From Coriolopsis trogii (Eukaryota; Basidiomycota; Agaricomycetes; Polyporales; Polyporaceae), in assembly GCA_020543525.1 (NCBI GenBank), contig JAHYIO010000001.1:1922001-1986000 (forward strand): 64,000 bases of DNA. Direction: 5' to 3'. Of this stretch, positions 44,167-57,500 are shown in pieces. Below the pieces are notes generated by a model that saw only the letters and a list, made by a program, of their open reading frames with translations, was not told the origin of the DNA and did not search any database. Numbering within the stretch: the first letter of the stretch is position 1; every line of letters begins with the position of its first letter. Both the position numbers and the translations under genes were made by a program.

Positions 44167-47100
44167 CTAATATGGCTTCAGTCTCCGCAATTCCCGCGCG
44201 CGGTATTCAATCTCGTCCTCGTCCTCGCCCTCCTCCTCGTCCCTCCCCTCCCCTTCATTGTCCGCGTGTCCGCCCACGGCCTCGTCCAGCCCGACGCGCA
44301 TGCGCACCCCCCGCTCCGCCATCGTGTCCCCCCAACGATCCAGTTCCTGCGTGCTGAACACCTCTCGCAGGGGTCCAAACGCGAGCAGATAGAGCTCTGT
44401 AGTACGAAACGAATCAATATCCTTGTTCTGCTTCACGGAGCGCCGCGTATCACACACCTTTCACCAGCGGACATTCGCCTACCGCGCGATACAAGAGCTT
44501 CTTCGCCCGCTCCAGATTGCCAGCGCGTATCTCGAACGCGACAAAGAGCTTCCACAGGATCGCGCTTCCGCGAGTCCTACATGAGATAACGATCAGCTCA
44601 GCAGCCGCAAGAGCGGCGACTCACAGTCAACTGTCACGAAAGCGCACCTCTCGTTCTCTACTGCAGCAAGCAGTCCGCTCCGGATGCGCTCGACCTCCGC
44701 TTCCCAGCGTCCCTTCTCCCATCCCCCGATCCAGACTTCTGCAACTCGCCTCGCAATGCTCTTCTCCTTCCCCGTTCCGTCGGCCGTGGTCTCTCCCAGC
44801 ATCGCACGCACGCGTCCCCAGATGCCTTGTCCTTTCTGCGCCTCCAAGAATATGCCCAGGATGGCCGTGTTGCTCGAGTAGACCTCGATCGCCCGCTCTA
44901 CCCGCTCCCGCAGCAGCGCGGGCGGCGTGGGATGCCTCAGTACGGTAGCATGTTCATAGAGCAGTGCGAGAGACGCAACAGTCAGGCTCTCGTGCGCTGG
45001 CGTCCCGGGTTTCAGCATATTGAGATATGAATCGAACAGAGCGAGTGCTGATTGCGGGGAACCCGTCAGGAGTTCCAAGAGCCCCGCGATCTTGATCCAT
45101 GGTTCCCGTTCCTTCCAGGACGATTTGAGCAACTCATGGGTGAGCAGCGTTTCGAAGTGTCGTTTCGCTCGCAGGGTGGTAATGCCTCCCGTGCCCGCGA
45201 CCCCCGAGGATCGTAAGATGACTTGCTGGGCGACCTCTTCATTACGAGACAGCCATTCCATATGAGCCCAATCCCACCACAGCGGAGCTGCTTCAGGTCG
45301 ATTTTGTGCGGAAGCTATCAGCACCGTTTGATATACCTTTCGAGCATCGTCGAGTCTACCGCGAAGGCATTCCAGGCGAGCATGAGCGGCCCAATGGGGC
45401 AGGGAGTCCCGCGCATTAGCTAGCAGTGTCTTCGAGTGCTTGAGCGCCCTATTCAATCTCGTCAGTGTAATCAAGTTCCGCGCTCATGTTGTAAATGGCT
45501 CCTTACCCCTTGAGTCCAACAGCTGCCTCGAACGCTACGTTCAGTACGTCCCAGCTGCTACCGTCGCCCGGAACCCTGCAGTGCTTGAAGACCTCCCGCA
45601 CAAGTCCCGTATCCACGCCCTGGATGTCTTCGCTTGTCCACATGGTCCATTTGCCGGTTCCCAATACATCCAGAGGAGCGACCGTTTCGTATCCCCAGTC
45701 CTTCACTGGACCAAAGCCGCTCCTGTACTCCCTTTCACGGCCGACTAGAACACCTGCGTGTGCGTCAGCAGTGACGCGTCTTGTGGAAGTGTCGGCAGGG
45801 AACACAGAAGCAAGGTACGAAGGCGAGACGAGAACCGAACATGCCCAGCGGTCGTCGGTGTTGTCCGCCGGATGCGCCGACAGAGACGGGACGAAGCCAG
45901 GGACACGGAGGCCCAGGAAGGACAGCCAGATGCGGCGGAATGTGTCCTTGGCCTCTCGCGTGCCTAGGGACAACAGAAGGGGTCGGATGTCCGAGAAGAG
46001 CACGACGGCGTCCGGGTCAGCGCCCTCGTCAGCATCGGTTGTGCGCAGAGACAGGGCTTGTGTTCGGTCAGCTAGGGCTTCACAAGCTGCCCATCGAGAG
46101 TATGGATCCGAGATACGACTGTTTGTATCGACCGGTCTGTGGATTGGAGGTGCCTGCTCTGAACGTCCGGAAGCCTCCCAAGTAGCCCACCCCTTTGCTC
46201 CGGATTCGCCTAGTCGTGGCACTTCCGAGTCCCAGAATTCCTCCAGGGCGTTCAATTGATCCTCAAACGATCTGCTGGCGAGTTGCTGAGGCATGCAGAA
46301 CAACCTACTTCACGTTCAAACGGTATTCCTGCTAGGATGAACATTTACTTACAGTTCAGCTTGAGCTTGAAACAGAGCAGTAGCACGCTCGATGTATCCT
46401 ATGGATTGTCAGTATGTTTTGATGCACTCTCGGTGAGCTCCTCACCTGCCTCCTTGAGGGCCACAGCCGCCCTCCATAGCACCCTCAATTGCGATATCTC
46501 ATCCTGGCGAGCCGACAACGCTCCAATAGCCCTTGCAACGTCGTCGTTGATGCTGTCCAGGATGTTCGTGGCAGTTTGAACCTTCCAGTCCAGCCATGAT
46601 GCCCATAGTTCGACGTTACCAGCTTTCAGAGCATCCTCCCACTCTGCGCTCAGCCGCTCCTTCTCCCACAGTCCCTCGCCCGCCCTGAGGTACTTCAGCC
46701 GAAGTGTCTTTGAGCGGCCGTTGTTCGGATGAGCGGACAGTGCGCGTGACAGCACAGAGAGTGTGATGTCTGCGCGAGCCTTGGATGCATTCTTGGACGT
46801 GATTGGAATGCTGGAGAGGGTGTGAGCAAGCAGAGATAGCCAAGTGGGTATGTCCTGAGGATTTGCGCTGAGCTTCTCCTCTAGGGACTTGATTGTGGAC
46901 TGCAAGGATGTCGTAGGGGTAGTGTCTGAATCGTCGTCGGAACTCGCACTATCTTCCGCAGAACAATCGGAGTCGTCCGAGTCGTAGTCTTGTTTCGAGA
47001 ACTCGATGTCGCGGTATCTCTGGTCATTCTTGCGAGGACGGTTGGAGGATACTCGCAGAAACCCGTCGACCTCACGATACTGATATTTATCCTCCGATGT

Positions 47101-47815
47101 GGCAAGGAGCCTACGTTTCGGACCAGCTGCGAGCATATGGCGCGAGCTGGAATCCGTCAGCGCAGGCATCTGGGTCGGTATGAACATGGGGCATAGCTTG
47201 TGAAACGGTTGGAGAAACCATACCTTGCGCCTGCCAAAGGGACCGACTTCGACCCCGTTGCGTCCGCGATGCACAACAGACAGCGCAGGGCTCAGGCCCA
47301 GGACCTTCCGCCCCCCTTACGTTTCGTTAGTTGTCGCTGACAAGCACGATGCACCACTTACAGTCAACCAAACGATACTTCGGCACATCTCCTGCATACA
47401 GCCCTCCATATCGCACATTCAACGGGTCCCCTTTCCTGTCTGTGAAGTATACCAGCCCCTCCTTACCAGACGGCCTTTCCTCTAACCTTTGACGGCGATC
47501 CTCTTCTAGCTTGGCCCGCTCGTCATCGTCTCCGCCGTACTGGTCGCGTCTCGTCCGGGATCGGGAACGACTTCGATGGCGCACACCTTTGCTGCCCTCC
47601 CGCTCTCGATGCCTCTCGTACTTTCGCTTCTTCCTCTTCTGTTCACCGTCACTAGCTCTGTCATCCTCTCTCCTAGACTTCCTATCGTGCTTGCGCTCCT
47701 GTTCTTTCTCTTTGACTTTCCCTTGCCGGGAATCAGGGCGAGTGCTTGGTCCTGGGTCGATGTCGGGGAACGAAGCAAAGCTCGGGGGAAAGGATGAGAA
47801 TGACGGAGCCGACAT
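44167..47815 (-). CDS. nrde2: NRDE2 nuclear RNA surveillance protein
   Basis: Eight exons, 1087 aa: 47815-47362, 47315-47224, 47169-46446, 46398-46353, 46304-45507, 45448-44648, 44576-44458, 44396-44167. All phases close. The N-terminus MSAPSFSSFPPSFASFPDID and the following Lys/Arg/Glu-rich region (likely nuclear) match the NRDE-2 family, which binds the MTR4 helicase and takes part in nuclear RNA silencing and decay. The middle and C-terminal parts carry HAT/TPR-like helical repeats (LPHWAAHARLECLRGRLDDA, LWWDWAHMEWLSRNEEVAQ, LWKLFVAFEIRAGNLERAK). Exon 4 is 46 nt. Intron 1 (46 nt) is short and its acceptor (GTAAG) weak, so the residues around that junction are the least certain part. Confidence 0.88.
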
Positions 47816-48284
47816 GAGCCCTGATTAGGTTATGGAAATGGAGTCGATACCACTGTTGGTCAAGGTCTTGGTTAGGTACGCCGCCTTGGTGGACCAGGAC
47901 AAGGGCAATGTTTAGTATAGCCGAGGACTTGAACTCAGGGCGGTTGATGAGCTCATCCGGACCGTCGCCTATGCAATGCCCCTCCCGGTATGGGAGGTAC
48001 GCCAGACGTGCGGAACTGACCATCTGGACACAGTTAGAGTATCAAAGTCTATATGCTCTCTCGCAGATTGATGCCCTTCGATGGGCTGGAGGTACTTCAG
48101 CGGTCATTCGCAGCACTTTTTGCAAAGCAATGTGAAATGAACTCAATAAACTAGATCAACGGGTGATACTACATAGTAAGAGCCAAGTAAGAGCAAGAAA
48201 GCGGCGCCAACCCGAGGGTATGTACAAGATAGTAATAGAAAGTAAGAGATCTCTGTTTACCGGTGAACGTGCATAGCGCAGTCC
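47816..48284. other. Intergenic region between the P450 and NRDE2
   Basis: NRDE2 promoter and P450 3' flank, both minus strand. No gene seen. A tRNA-like word (GTTCAAGTCC on the minus strand near 47931) does not fold into a cloverleaf. Confidence 0.65.
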
Positions 48285-50718
48285 CTACTGTGCAGCTGAA
48301 ACGTGCAGGGGCATCACAGAGCCAAGCTCCCACTTGCCACGGACGAGCGGAATCATGAGTCCAGCCGGGATGCGCATGATATCGTATCCCTCCTTGGGCA
48401 GGCCAAATTCAAAGCGTTCGAGCAATTCCGCAGCCAAGGCTTGCATCTCGATCAAGCTGCGTGGTCAAGAGTTAGCGACGACCACATTATCAGCAGTATA
48501 TGTGCGACTCACGAGAACCTCCAGCTGTATAGTGAAGATAACATCTCGTGAGTATCTACATTCACGTACTTTCACGAGTCCACCACTCACCCGATGCAAC
48601 CTCGGACACCTGCGGCTGAAGACATAGCAATATCGCATTGAGTCAACATGAGCAGTGCGGAGGATCAATCTCACTCACAGAACGTCATTCTGCAGAGGGT
48701 CGTTCAGCGATGACACGCATAGGACGAGATTAGCTACACTCACAGGTTGGCAAAGACCCCAACTCGGGTCTGCTTGGTAGGGTCGATATGCAGGAAGCGA
48801 TCAGGGTTCCACTCGTCAGCGTCCTCACCCCAGACGGAGGGCAACCTGCCGAAATCTTCAGCTGAGTCGCATTGACGACACAAGAGCAGACGCACCTATT
48901 GTAACCGCACAGAGATGCCATTATCCATTGGCCGGCCTTGACAGGAATAGCATTCAGCACTTCGCCAGTAGCACTCGTGATTGGCTCCGAAAGAGGGATG
49001 ATATCGTCCTTGACCGCGACCCGCTGCAAGTGGAATACGATAGGATGAATACGGAGAGTTTCCTGAAGACAAGTGAACAAATCAGGAACAATACATTTTA
49101 GCAGCACATTATGATGACCTGCCTTCAGCGCGTTCATCACCGTCGTCATAGAGTCCAGGTCTTCCATGGTGAACCTGTTGTCGCCGCGAGCGGTTACGAC
49201 GGCACGCATCTCCCTGATCTCCTTACGCATCCTTTCTTGATACTCGGGATGCTTGGCCAGTTCCCAGAACATCCATGAAAGTGTGCTTGCAGTGGTCTCG
49301 TGGCCTGCGAAGGTCAAAGTCTGCATCTCCGCCATCATCTCGTTGTTCTCGAGCTGAGTCTGAGGGTTCTCGGACATGTTCGCCCTAACTATATGACGGA
49401 ACTCAGTCAGCACATGTCAAGTCACGAGGTGTGTGCGTTTGTGCCTACGCAAGATGCTCAACACGTCCTTTGCCTTGCCATTTTCGACTGCACCACTGGA
49501 GACTTCTTTTATCTTCTCTTCGAAGAGCTCTTGTCCGATCTCGTCCACGGTCATGCGAACACGCTTGATATGGCGGAACCGCTTCGTGGGCGTGTATTCC
49601 GTGTATTTCAGCAGCGACTTAGGCAGATAGTTCCACGTCAACCTCCAGAGAGTCTGCCACTTGGAGGGATACAGAGCAGTGTCGATGCTGAAATTGTCGT
49701 CAAACATCGTCAAGACAACGCCAGCAGGAGCGAATGGAGACGTACAATAGGTTTGCATATGCCTTGGAGAGTTTGCTATCGGTATTGTCGAGGGCACCAT
49801 AGTCGTAATCGAAGGCAGCTGATGCGATAGCACAGATCAGGATCGTGCGACAGTGCATAAGCTATGTGCTCACCTCCTCCTATGATATCCAATGTCGTTC
49901 TCGCCAGCCACTTGTTGACGAACACAGTGTTGTCGGAGTTGTCCAGCACCTCAGTCTTCCACATCTCGCACATCTGAATACAGAGACTTTAGCGGACGAG
50001 GACTATGGTAATCCGAGACTGTGCACCTTCGTTCCAATTTCCTGAAACAAAGTCAGGAAGGTACGTAGCTGAGATGCGCTGAATGCCGGGTTCATGATCT
50101 TCCTGTGCCGTTGGTGTGTCTCGCCTGGAGAGAGTATCAGCCGACTGTGTAGTGTCAGCGCTCTGAAAGGCTCACCCTCTGCAGCAACGATTCCCGGCCC
50201 AATGAACTGCCTAGTGGACTCTAGAATGTCCTTGCGTTTAGCGTAGTTGTAACCTGACTTGTGGAATATGTGTTGTAGCGCCTAAGAGAAGAACAAGACG
50301 GCTCTCATGTAATAGATGCAATGGTCATAGGCGCTGTGCGTCGTACCTTGGGGTCTGCAGTCATCAAGACCTCAGTCTACGATGCTCGCATGTAAGCGCT
50401 CCGGTGCATGAGTAGCATATGACACAAATTCACGCACACCGAAGTGGCCTGCCATACGCCAGGTGGCTCCGAACTCCTTCATACAGGCGAAGTCAATTTC
50501 TCCGACTTGCTCTTGACGAGCATAGGAATTCTCGTGACCTGATAAGTTGCTCATGAAAAGACATTTTCATCCTCAGTCGGAGACATATACATACCGAAGA
50601 GCCATGAGGGCGACGCCGGACCTCGGATGTCCTTGAGGGACCTATACCGACGGCGGCGAATGGCAGCAACGACCGCCGTCGCCGAGAAAAAGATTATGGC
50701 GAGCCAGAAAGACGGCAT
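48285..50718 (-). CDS. Cytochrome P450 monooxygenase
   Basis: Fifteen exons, 541 aa: 50718-50595, 50538-50438, 50376-50347, 50281-50176, 50124-50027, 49973-49874, 49818-49746, 49687-49449, 49388-49123, 49062-48896, 48845-48744, 48689-48679, 48615-48591, 48524-48513, 48456-48285. Phases close throughout. Haem monooxygenase anchored in the ER by its N-terminal helix (FWLAIIFFSATAVVAA). I-helix TFAGHETTAS (about 317-326), K-helix ETLRIHP with the ExxR pair, NPDRF, and the haem loop FSAGVRGCIG (Cys about 479) assembled from exons 12 and 13. The intron after exon 9 starts with GC, not GT; only that junction joins ALK to ETLRIHP in frame. Substrate unknown. A decayed copy lies just upstream. Confidence 0.93.
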
Positions 50719-51557
50719 CCTATGCTGACGAGGGGATAGACGAAGAAGAGGGCGAGTGGTGGGAGAGGAAGCACAGGATGGTCGATGCTCACCTTGGATC
50801 GAGTGCCGTCTTATATGTGCGGGGGAGTATCCGTGGATGACACCGCTGCTCTGACTTGCCGAGACCCTTCGCGGTGAGAGAATCGCTGCGTGTCGCTTCC
50901 CAAACGCTCGAGAGTCATCTCCATGAATGTCACATGGGAATCAAGTACACTCCGTCGATGACATCTGCACATGGGGAGGTATTATCGACAATCTTATTCA
51001 ATATGTCTCTTACCCTGAGTCACCGTCGTTGGAGAAGTCAATGCATTGGGTTCACGGAAACCCTGAGAAGTGTGCTCGCATGGTTCCCAGCAAACTCTCT
51101 TCGTCAATGCAAGCGTACGGAACTCCCACAGAGCATGTGGTGGGGTGTCGCGGGAATCTACTTTAACAGGAACCCCGCATTTACTATATTGGGAAGCAGA
51201 GTTGTCACGTAAATCCCCGGAAAGCATGGCACGGTGAGAAGGAACATACCTTGGAGACGTCACCAAGAAGCGAGAGCAGTGCCTTCGTAATCCCCGGTTC
51301 GGCGGCCACGGCGGCCGAAAAGAATGTGAGTGCAGCGTAATCACTCAACTGCATAGGAACCCATATCGATGGTGCTGCGCCAGTCGCAAATTCTGATTGC
51401 GCTCGAAACCTGCTCTTCAGAATGGCATGCGCCTCGAAATTTGGCAATCTGTTATGCCAGGGGAGCGACAAGATGTAGCGTGCATCGAAGACATAACAGG
51501 TGAATCAAAAACGATTCTGCCACCGTGCCCAATCTCTGCCCGCTTACTTCGCAAGAC
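50719..51557. other. Region between the P450 gene and the P450 pseudogene
   Basis: Promoter side of the intact P450. A minus-strand frame at 51345-51241 (MQLSDYAALTFFSAAVAAE) looks like an isolated N-terminal membrane anchor followed by a GTATGT donor-like site, but no downstream exons could be matched. No complete gene. Confidence 0.5.
50810..50817 (-). promoter_or_regulatory. TATA-like box of the P450 gene
   Basis: The minus strand reads CATATAAG 92-99 bp upstream of the P450 start codon, a plausible TATA element. Confidence 0.35.
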
Positions 51558-53792
51558 CTACACAGGGGGAATGACGGAACCGAGGCGCCATGTACCATGC
51601 ACCAAGGGTACCGTCATTCCCGCCGAGATATGTTGAATCTCGTATAGCGGCAAGGAGAACTCGAACTCCTCCAGCAGCTCTGAAACGAGCGCATGCGTCT
51701 CAATCAAACCAAATATACCAAGTCCTCAGCAACAAGGCAACTTGAAAGGAGAGTTAGCAAACGAACGAAAATTGCGATCCAATACAATCGCGAACACTTC
51801 CAACTACGGAACGTCAGCGACGTGGATTCACGCAGTTCTAGTGGTCTACTTCCACTTCGAGCTTGTATCAGAGTACATATGTGAGGAGGCCGGATAGATG
51901 CACTCACATATTGGCGTAGACGTCGGCCTTCGTCTGCATGACATGATCGGTGTGTGTAGGAATCGATCAAGATTCCAGACGTCGGCGTCCTCACCCCAAA
52001 CAGAAAGGCTGGTTGATGACACGTGAGCTTGTCAAAAGCCGTACGAACCGCGACACACACCGATGATAACCACAAAACGAGAGAAGATCGCCCATTGACA
52101 GACATTACGTCGATGACCTCTCCCGTAGCCTCGGGGGCGGGATCTCGAAACTAGATGATGTCATCATTGAGCGCGTAATGCTGTAGGTTCGACCGATGGC
52201 TTGACATAGTAAGCTTTCCTGTGCAATAGGCTGTGATTGAGTTTGAGCACTAAATCAATTCACAGATTGGCTCACCTTGACCGCGTTGTTCAACAAAGTC
52301 ATGTAGTCAAGGTGAACTGGATGTCACCCGCACGCACGGCCTCGCGAGCCATCCGGATCTCCGCACGAAGCTTGCTCTGATACTCTGGGTTTCTCGCGAG
52401 GTCCCAGAGTAAGCAAGACACAGGGCTCGCCGTTTTCTCATGCGAGTTTCGCAAGAGTCAGCATCTGAATTTGCGACTTCATTTCATCATCGCTCAACCT
52501 GCTCTTTGGCTCCTCCGAAGCGTTGGCTTTGACTGACGGATCGGACGTTGAGTGATATCAACAAGCAAGCAACAACCATACTAGGGATTGACGTGACTAA
52601 CCCAGGATGCTCAGCACGTCTTTGTAGCCCTGTCATTGGTCTCGGGACCTTTCTCCTGTAGCAACCTGCTTGCGATTTCTCTTCAAGTACGGTTTGTTTC
52701 GGTTCGGTCATCCGACGAAGCTGTTTCGAAGGAGTGCGCTTGAAGATCTCCAGCATCCGGTCCGGTAGATAGTGCCACATAATCCGAAACAGAAGGGCGA
52801 ACTTCAATAGTGCAGCATTGATGCTGCTCGAATAGTTAGCGTGGACAATAGCTACCCGTATGTTCATTTGATCACTTACAAAAGAGTGGCGTATGATGTG
52901 ATATTGAGTCATCAGATTCGTCGACATCGCCGTGGTTATGAATGAATGCAGCTATTCCGCGTCAAGAGATATACGCAATGTCCCATGGAGAGACATGACA
53001 TGAGCTCACCTTTACCGACGATGTCGAGAGTGGCCCTGACCAACCATTTGTTCACGAATACGGTATTTTGCGGCGTAGCGGCCACTCGACCATGCATCGC
53101 ACAGCTGCAAGCAGATAACGAGCAGCACATATATATGCATGAAACTGACCTTGGCGCCGAGTTTTTGAAACAAGGGCAGGACTCTGCGTAGCTGTGCAGC
53201 ATTGGACGCACGGCTCACGCCTATAGCGTCCGTTGCAACACGCACAACTTGAACAAATTGCAAACAAGCTGTACCATCTTGTACGCAAGTCATCCCAGGT
53301 TCCCCCGCGAACATCGCGGATATCTTGAAGGGATCGCGAAATTTCGAGTGAATGTAATCCGGACTCTTGAGAATGTACTGTATGGTTTGAACAAATGTGA
53401 GATATTTCCTGCACATATGCGGTGTAGACAGCATCACTCGCCTTCGGATCCGGCGCCGCCATGAGCATCTCTGATGATGATTATTATCAGCTCAGGAATA
53501 GCAAGCAGTCACATCAGTAACCCCCACCCCGGAATAACCACCGATACGCCACGCAGAGCCACATTCTTTCAGCCACGCAAAGTCAAACTGACCGACGTCA
53601 TCCTAACGAGTGAACGTGAAGTCATGACCTGGCGCGCGTCATGTAAATGAGACTGAAGAACGGAACTGTTGAGCATCGGATGCTTAACGAAAACCCGTGA
53701 TGGTACTGATGGCCCTCCCAAAAATTTGACGAGACTTGTAGCGCCGAGACGGTGGCAGCGATAGCGAGTTCAATGAAGAAAATGGTCTGCAT
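51558..53792 (-). pseudogene. Decayed tandem copy of the cytochrome P450
   Basis: Successive stretches match the neighbouring intact P450 in order: the anchor (MQTIFFIELAIAATVSA), DVGQFDFAWLKECGSAWRIGG, ILKSPDYIHSKFRDP, NTVFVNKWLVRATLDIVGK, HEKTAS with LLWDLARNPEYQSKL, ALNDDII, SVWGEDADVWNLDRF, GVRDCIGSQFS and the end ELLEEFEFSLPLYE to SVIPPV. The frame is broken repeatedly: a shift after the anchor, two shifts around 52690-52620, a shift and stop at the I-helix (near 52440, where the conserved E-T pair is also lost), a stop in the segment after ALNDDII (near 52150), and missing splice acceptors near the 3' end. The haem cysteine context survives. No full-length product is possible. Boundaries are by homology to the intact gene. 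Confidence 0.85.
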
Positions 53793-54553
53793 GTTGCCGT
53801 CTCCGTGTATTCGAGGCCGCGGCGCGACAGTATGTATTGGTTAGACTCACGGCGGACGAGTCGACAAGTGACGGCACACGAATGGACGACGTGAGCCCGA
53901 GAGTTTCTGCGTGCGATCCTTCTGATGAAAATGGGGCTTCCAGTGAGGTCGGATCATACGAGTACAAGAAGTATTCAGGAAGTACACACACAATCTTAAA
54001 CATCTTGGGCTGACTTGGACTGTCAATAAGCTAGGCAAAGGACGTCAGGGTTGACATGACGGTGAGTTGAGAGGCTCTTTTCAGCTTTCAAGCTAGTGAT
54101 GTCACCACTGAGAGAAGCGAAGTTGCACCATATTTCAGCATAGGATCCGACGGCGCAGTGAGTACGTCAGTCGTCAACGCTCGGAGCGGAGCCAGGCGGC
54201 AAGGTACAGGTGCTTCAAGGTAGACGGTTAGCGGACGGCTATGGGGCACTGCAAAGTTGTGGGGAAGGATAATCCTCGAGAGGTAAAGAGAGTAAAAGGC
54301 GGGAGCAGGCGATGTCCGTAATTCTCGGAGTCGCTGATGCGCGCACGTGAGTTGAACGCGCACCTTCGTCTCGAGTCGTGTCGTCACTGACTGGGACTCT
54401 GAGCAGGCTGCTGCGAGCGTGGTCCTTAAGGCTGCAGTTGACGTTTCACCTCTCCACATCCTCCCGCTTGTTGCGGACTTTACTCCTGTGGTGCTGAGCC
54501 GTTCAGCGACTAGTCATCAGTTCCCGCCTTGCTGTACCACGAAGTTGTTCACC
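53793..54553. other. Intergenic region between the P450 pseudogene and VPS18
   Basis: Divergent promoter region. Small ORFs on both strands show no domain. Confidence 0.6.
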
Positions 54554-57500
54554 ATGTTCGACGACTGTAAGTCCCATAAGCATTCGCATATAACGCGAGA
54601 CGTTCATACTTTGGCAGATGTAGAGCACGCATCAGCTCCAGTCCCAGGATCCAACCGTGCCCAAGGCTCATTGCCACCACTTCAATACGAAGGATTCGAG
54701 CCCTCTCCGTATGACCAGGATGATGCTCGTGCAGACGTCTTCCAGGTACGTACAAGCGTAGCGCATATTGTGTCAAACAAGCAGGGAACGTATACCATCA
54801 GGATCAAGCAGACCTTGCGGCTCCTGCTGCTCCCATATTTCAACTGGGCGAAGTTCAATGTCCACTATCCGCCCCCCTGGTATCCCTTGTTGTATCTGCC
54901 GACTCCTTGTACATGGGTCTCGCCAACAACCTCATCATTCATATTGAACTCTCTCGAGCGGATCAATTTATACGCATCCAAATCCCTCGAAAGCCCCAAG
55001 AATTCACCATACACAAGCTGTTCCTCGACCCGTCCGGTCGGCATCTTCTCGTGACTTCAACACAAGGCGAAAACTGGTACTTCTACCGAGGATGGAAGAA
55101 ACCACGGCAGCTCAAAGGTTTCAAGATGATCATAGAGAGTATTGCTTGGAACAAGGCCGCTCTCTTATCGTCCTCCCACTCGACCTCAACACGGGAGATG
55201 CTCGTTGGCGCGAGGAACGGCACGATTTATGAAGCTGTACTGGATGCGGAAGAGGACTTCTTCAAATCACAAGAGAGGTATCTTCAACCAGTATTCACCC
55301 TTCCTGAACGACACCCAGTGACGGGCTTGAAGTTGGACATGTTTCCGCCCCTCGACCCGAAGAAAGCTCTCATACTGGTGACTACGGCCACACGAATATA
55401 CCAGTTCGTAGGCATCCCCGACCGACGGTCCGAGGAAGGCGGACGGATGTTCTCCACGTTGTTCGGTAGCTACCGGGATACTGCTCCTAGTGAGTCGCGC
55501 CGTACCTGCGTGAGGATGGTAAACTGACTTCGCGAAGAGATTGTCGAACTTCCCGGAAATGTTGACTACTCTGAGCTGCACGTCTATAGCAGGAATGCCG
55601 ACCAAGCTTACTCCTTGCCGCGCACAGTGGCATGGATGAACGGTGAATGATGCTACCTCTCCGCAACTCAGCACTCAACTGACATCGTCTAGCTGCTGGT
55701 ATCTATCATGGATACCTCAACTTTGAGTCTAATTCCGATGATCTTATTGACGGTCCTCAATTGCTCCCGTATCCCGTCTTGAACCCTTCGTCACTTTCCC
55801 CTACAGGGCAGGCCGGTGCATCCATGCCTCTTTCCATGTCCCTGACAGAGTTTCACTTTCTACTGTTGTACCGAGATCGTGTGCTGGGCATCTCCAATCT
55901 GAACCAGCAGCTTGCATACGAGGAGTTACTACCCTTGGTGAGCACTGGTGTCCAAGTCTGACAGTAGTCCAACTCATAATCACTGCAGAAACCTAACGAG
56001 CATGTTCGGGGATTGACCGCTGATCCTGTGCGCAAGACATACTGGGTCTACACTGATCAGTCAATATGGGAGATTGGTGTCACCAATGAGCACCGGGACA
56101 TCTGGAAAATCTTCCTAGAGAATGGCCAGTACGACGCGGCTCTCCAGTACACCAATGTACGTCCAGTATCAGATGCTTGAACAATTACTCACCGATTACA
56201 GAGTGCGCCACAACGAGACCAAATCATGGCAGCGCAAGCACAAGCATTCTTCAACGAGGGTCGATACTTCCAGGCCGCGCAGTGTTATGCCCAGTGTTCC
56301 GTGTCCTTCGAAGAGGTTACTCTCAAGTTTCTCGATGCTGGAGAACGGGATGCGTTGCGGTCATACCTCATCTCTCGCCTTGAACGCACTCGGAAAACCG
56401 TGAGCAAGGGTCCTCTATGTCCTGCGACAGCGTCGGTGATGTCGATGATACAGGACCTCTCACAACGAATGATGCTTGCCACTTGGCTAGTTGAATTCTA
56501 TCTCAGCAAATGCAATGAGTTGGACGACCTGGTTGCATCCGAGTCCGTCTCACAAGACGTCGACAACCTGCTTGCCGAACGGGCGATTCTGGAAGATGAT
56601 CTACGACATTTCTTCGAGACGTATAAGGTGATTATAGCCCCGTGATTCGCCCCAATGAACGTCCCATACTGACGTTTCCGAATGTCTCAGGCAAATCTCG
56701 AACCGAAGACTATATACGAGCTCATCCAGGGGCACGGTCGTACGGACATGTATCTCCACTATGCGACAGTGGTTGGAGATTTCGAGCGTGTTGTCGAGCA
56801 TTGGGTCATGGAAGAGGAATGGTCCAAGGCCATCGACGTCATCAACCGACAGGTGAGCAATAGACGACATATATACGTCTCTGATTGACCGCCTTGTACA
56901 GTCGAATTTGGAGTTGTACTATCGTTTTGCACCCGTGCTTATGCGACAAGCACCGAAGGAGACCGTTGATTCTTGGCTACGCCAACGCGCCCTCGATCCA
57001 TTGCGTCTCATTCCTGCCATCCTTCGTCTTCAGCATGCACCTCGAGACCCCTTGTCACCAAACCATGCTGTTCGCTACCTGAACCACGTCATCTTCGAGC
57101 AAGGGAACACCTCGCCTACCATCCACAACCTGATGATCACATTCTATGCGTCAACGCCGAGGATGTCGTCTGCCTCAATGACATCAACAAGTCACCCTGA
57201 GGACGATGGTCCATTACTCCGATTCCTTTCTACTGCCCCATCGGATCCGCTCACTGGGAAGCCATACTATGACTTGGACTACGCTCTGCGATTGTGTAAA
57301 CAGGGTGGGCGGACGCAGGCCTGCGTGCACATCTACTCTAAAATGGGCCTCTGGGAGAACAGCGTAGACCTTGCCCTCGAAAAGGGCGATCTGGAGCTTG
57401 CGAAGATCAACGCGGACATGCCGGAAGACGATGACCAGCTTCGTAAGAAGCTGTGGCTCAAGATCGCGAAGTATGTCGTCCAGGACAAGCAAGACATCAA

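Noticed and set aside
47880..47990. Possible tRNA on the minus strand (GTTCAAGTCC word)
   Set aside because: No matching acceptor stem, A box or anticodon arm at the right spacing.
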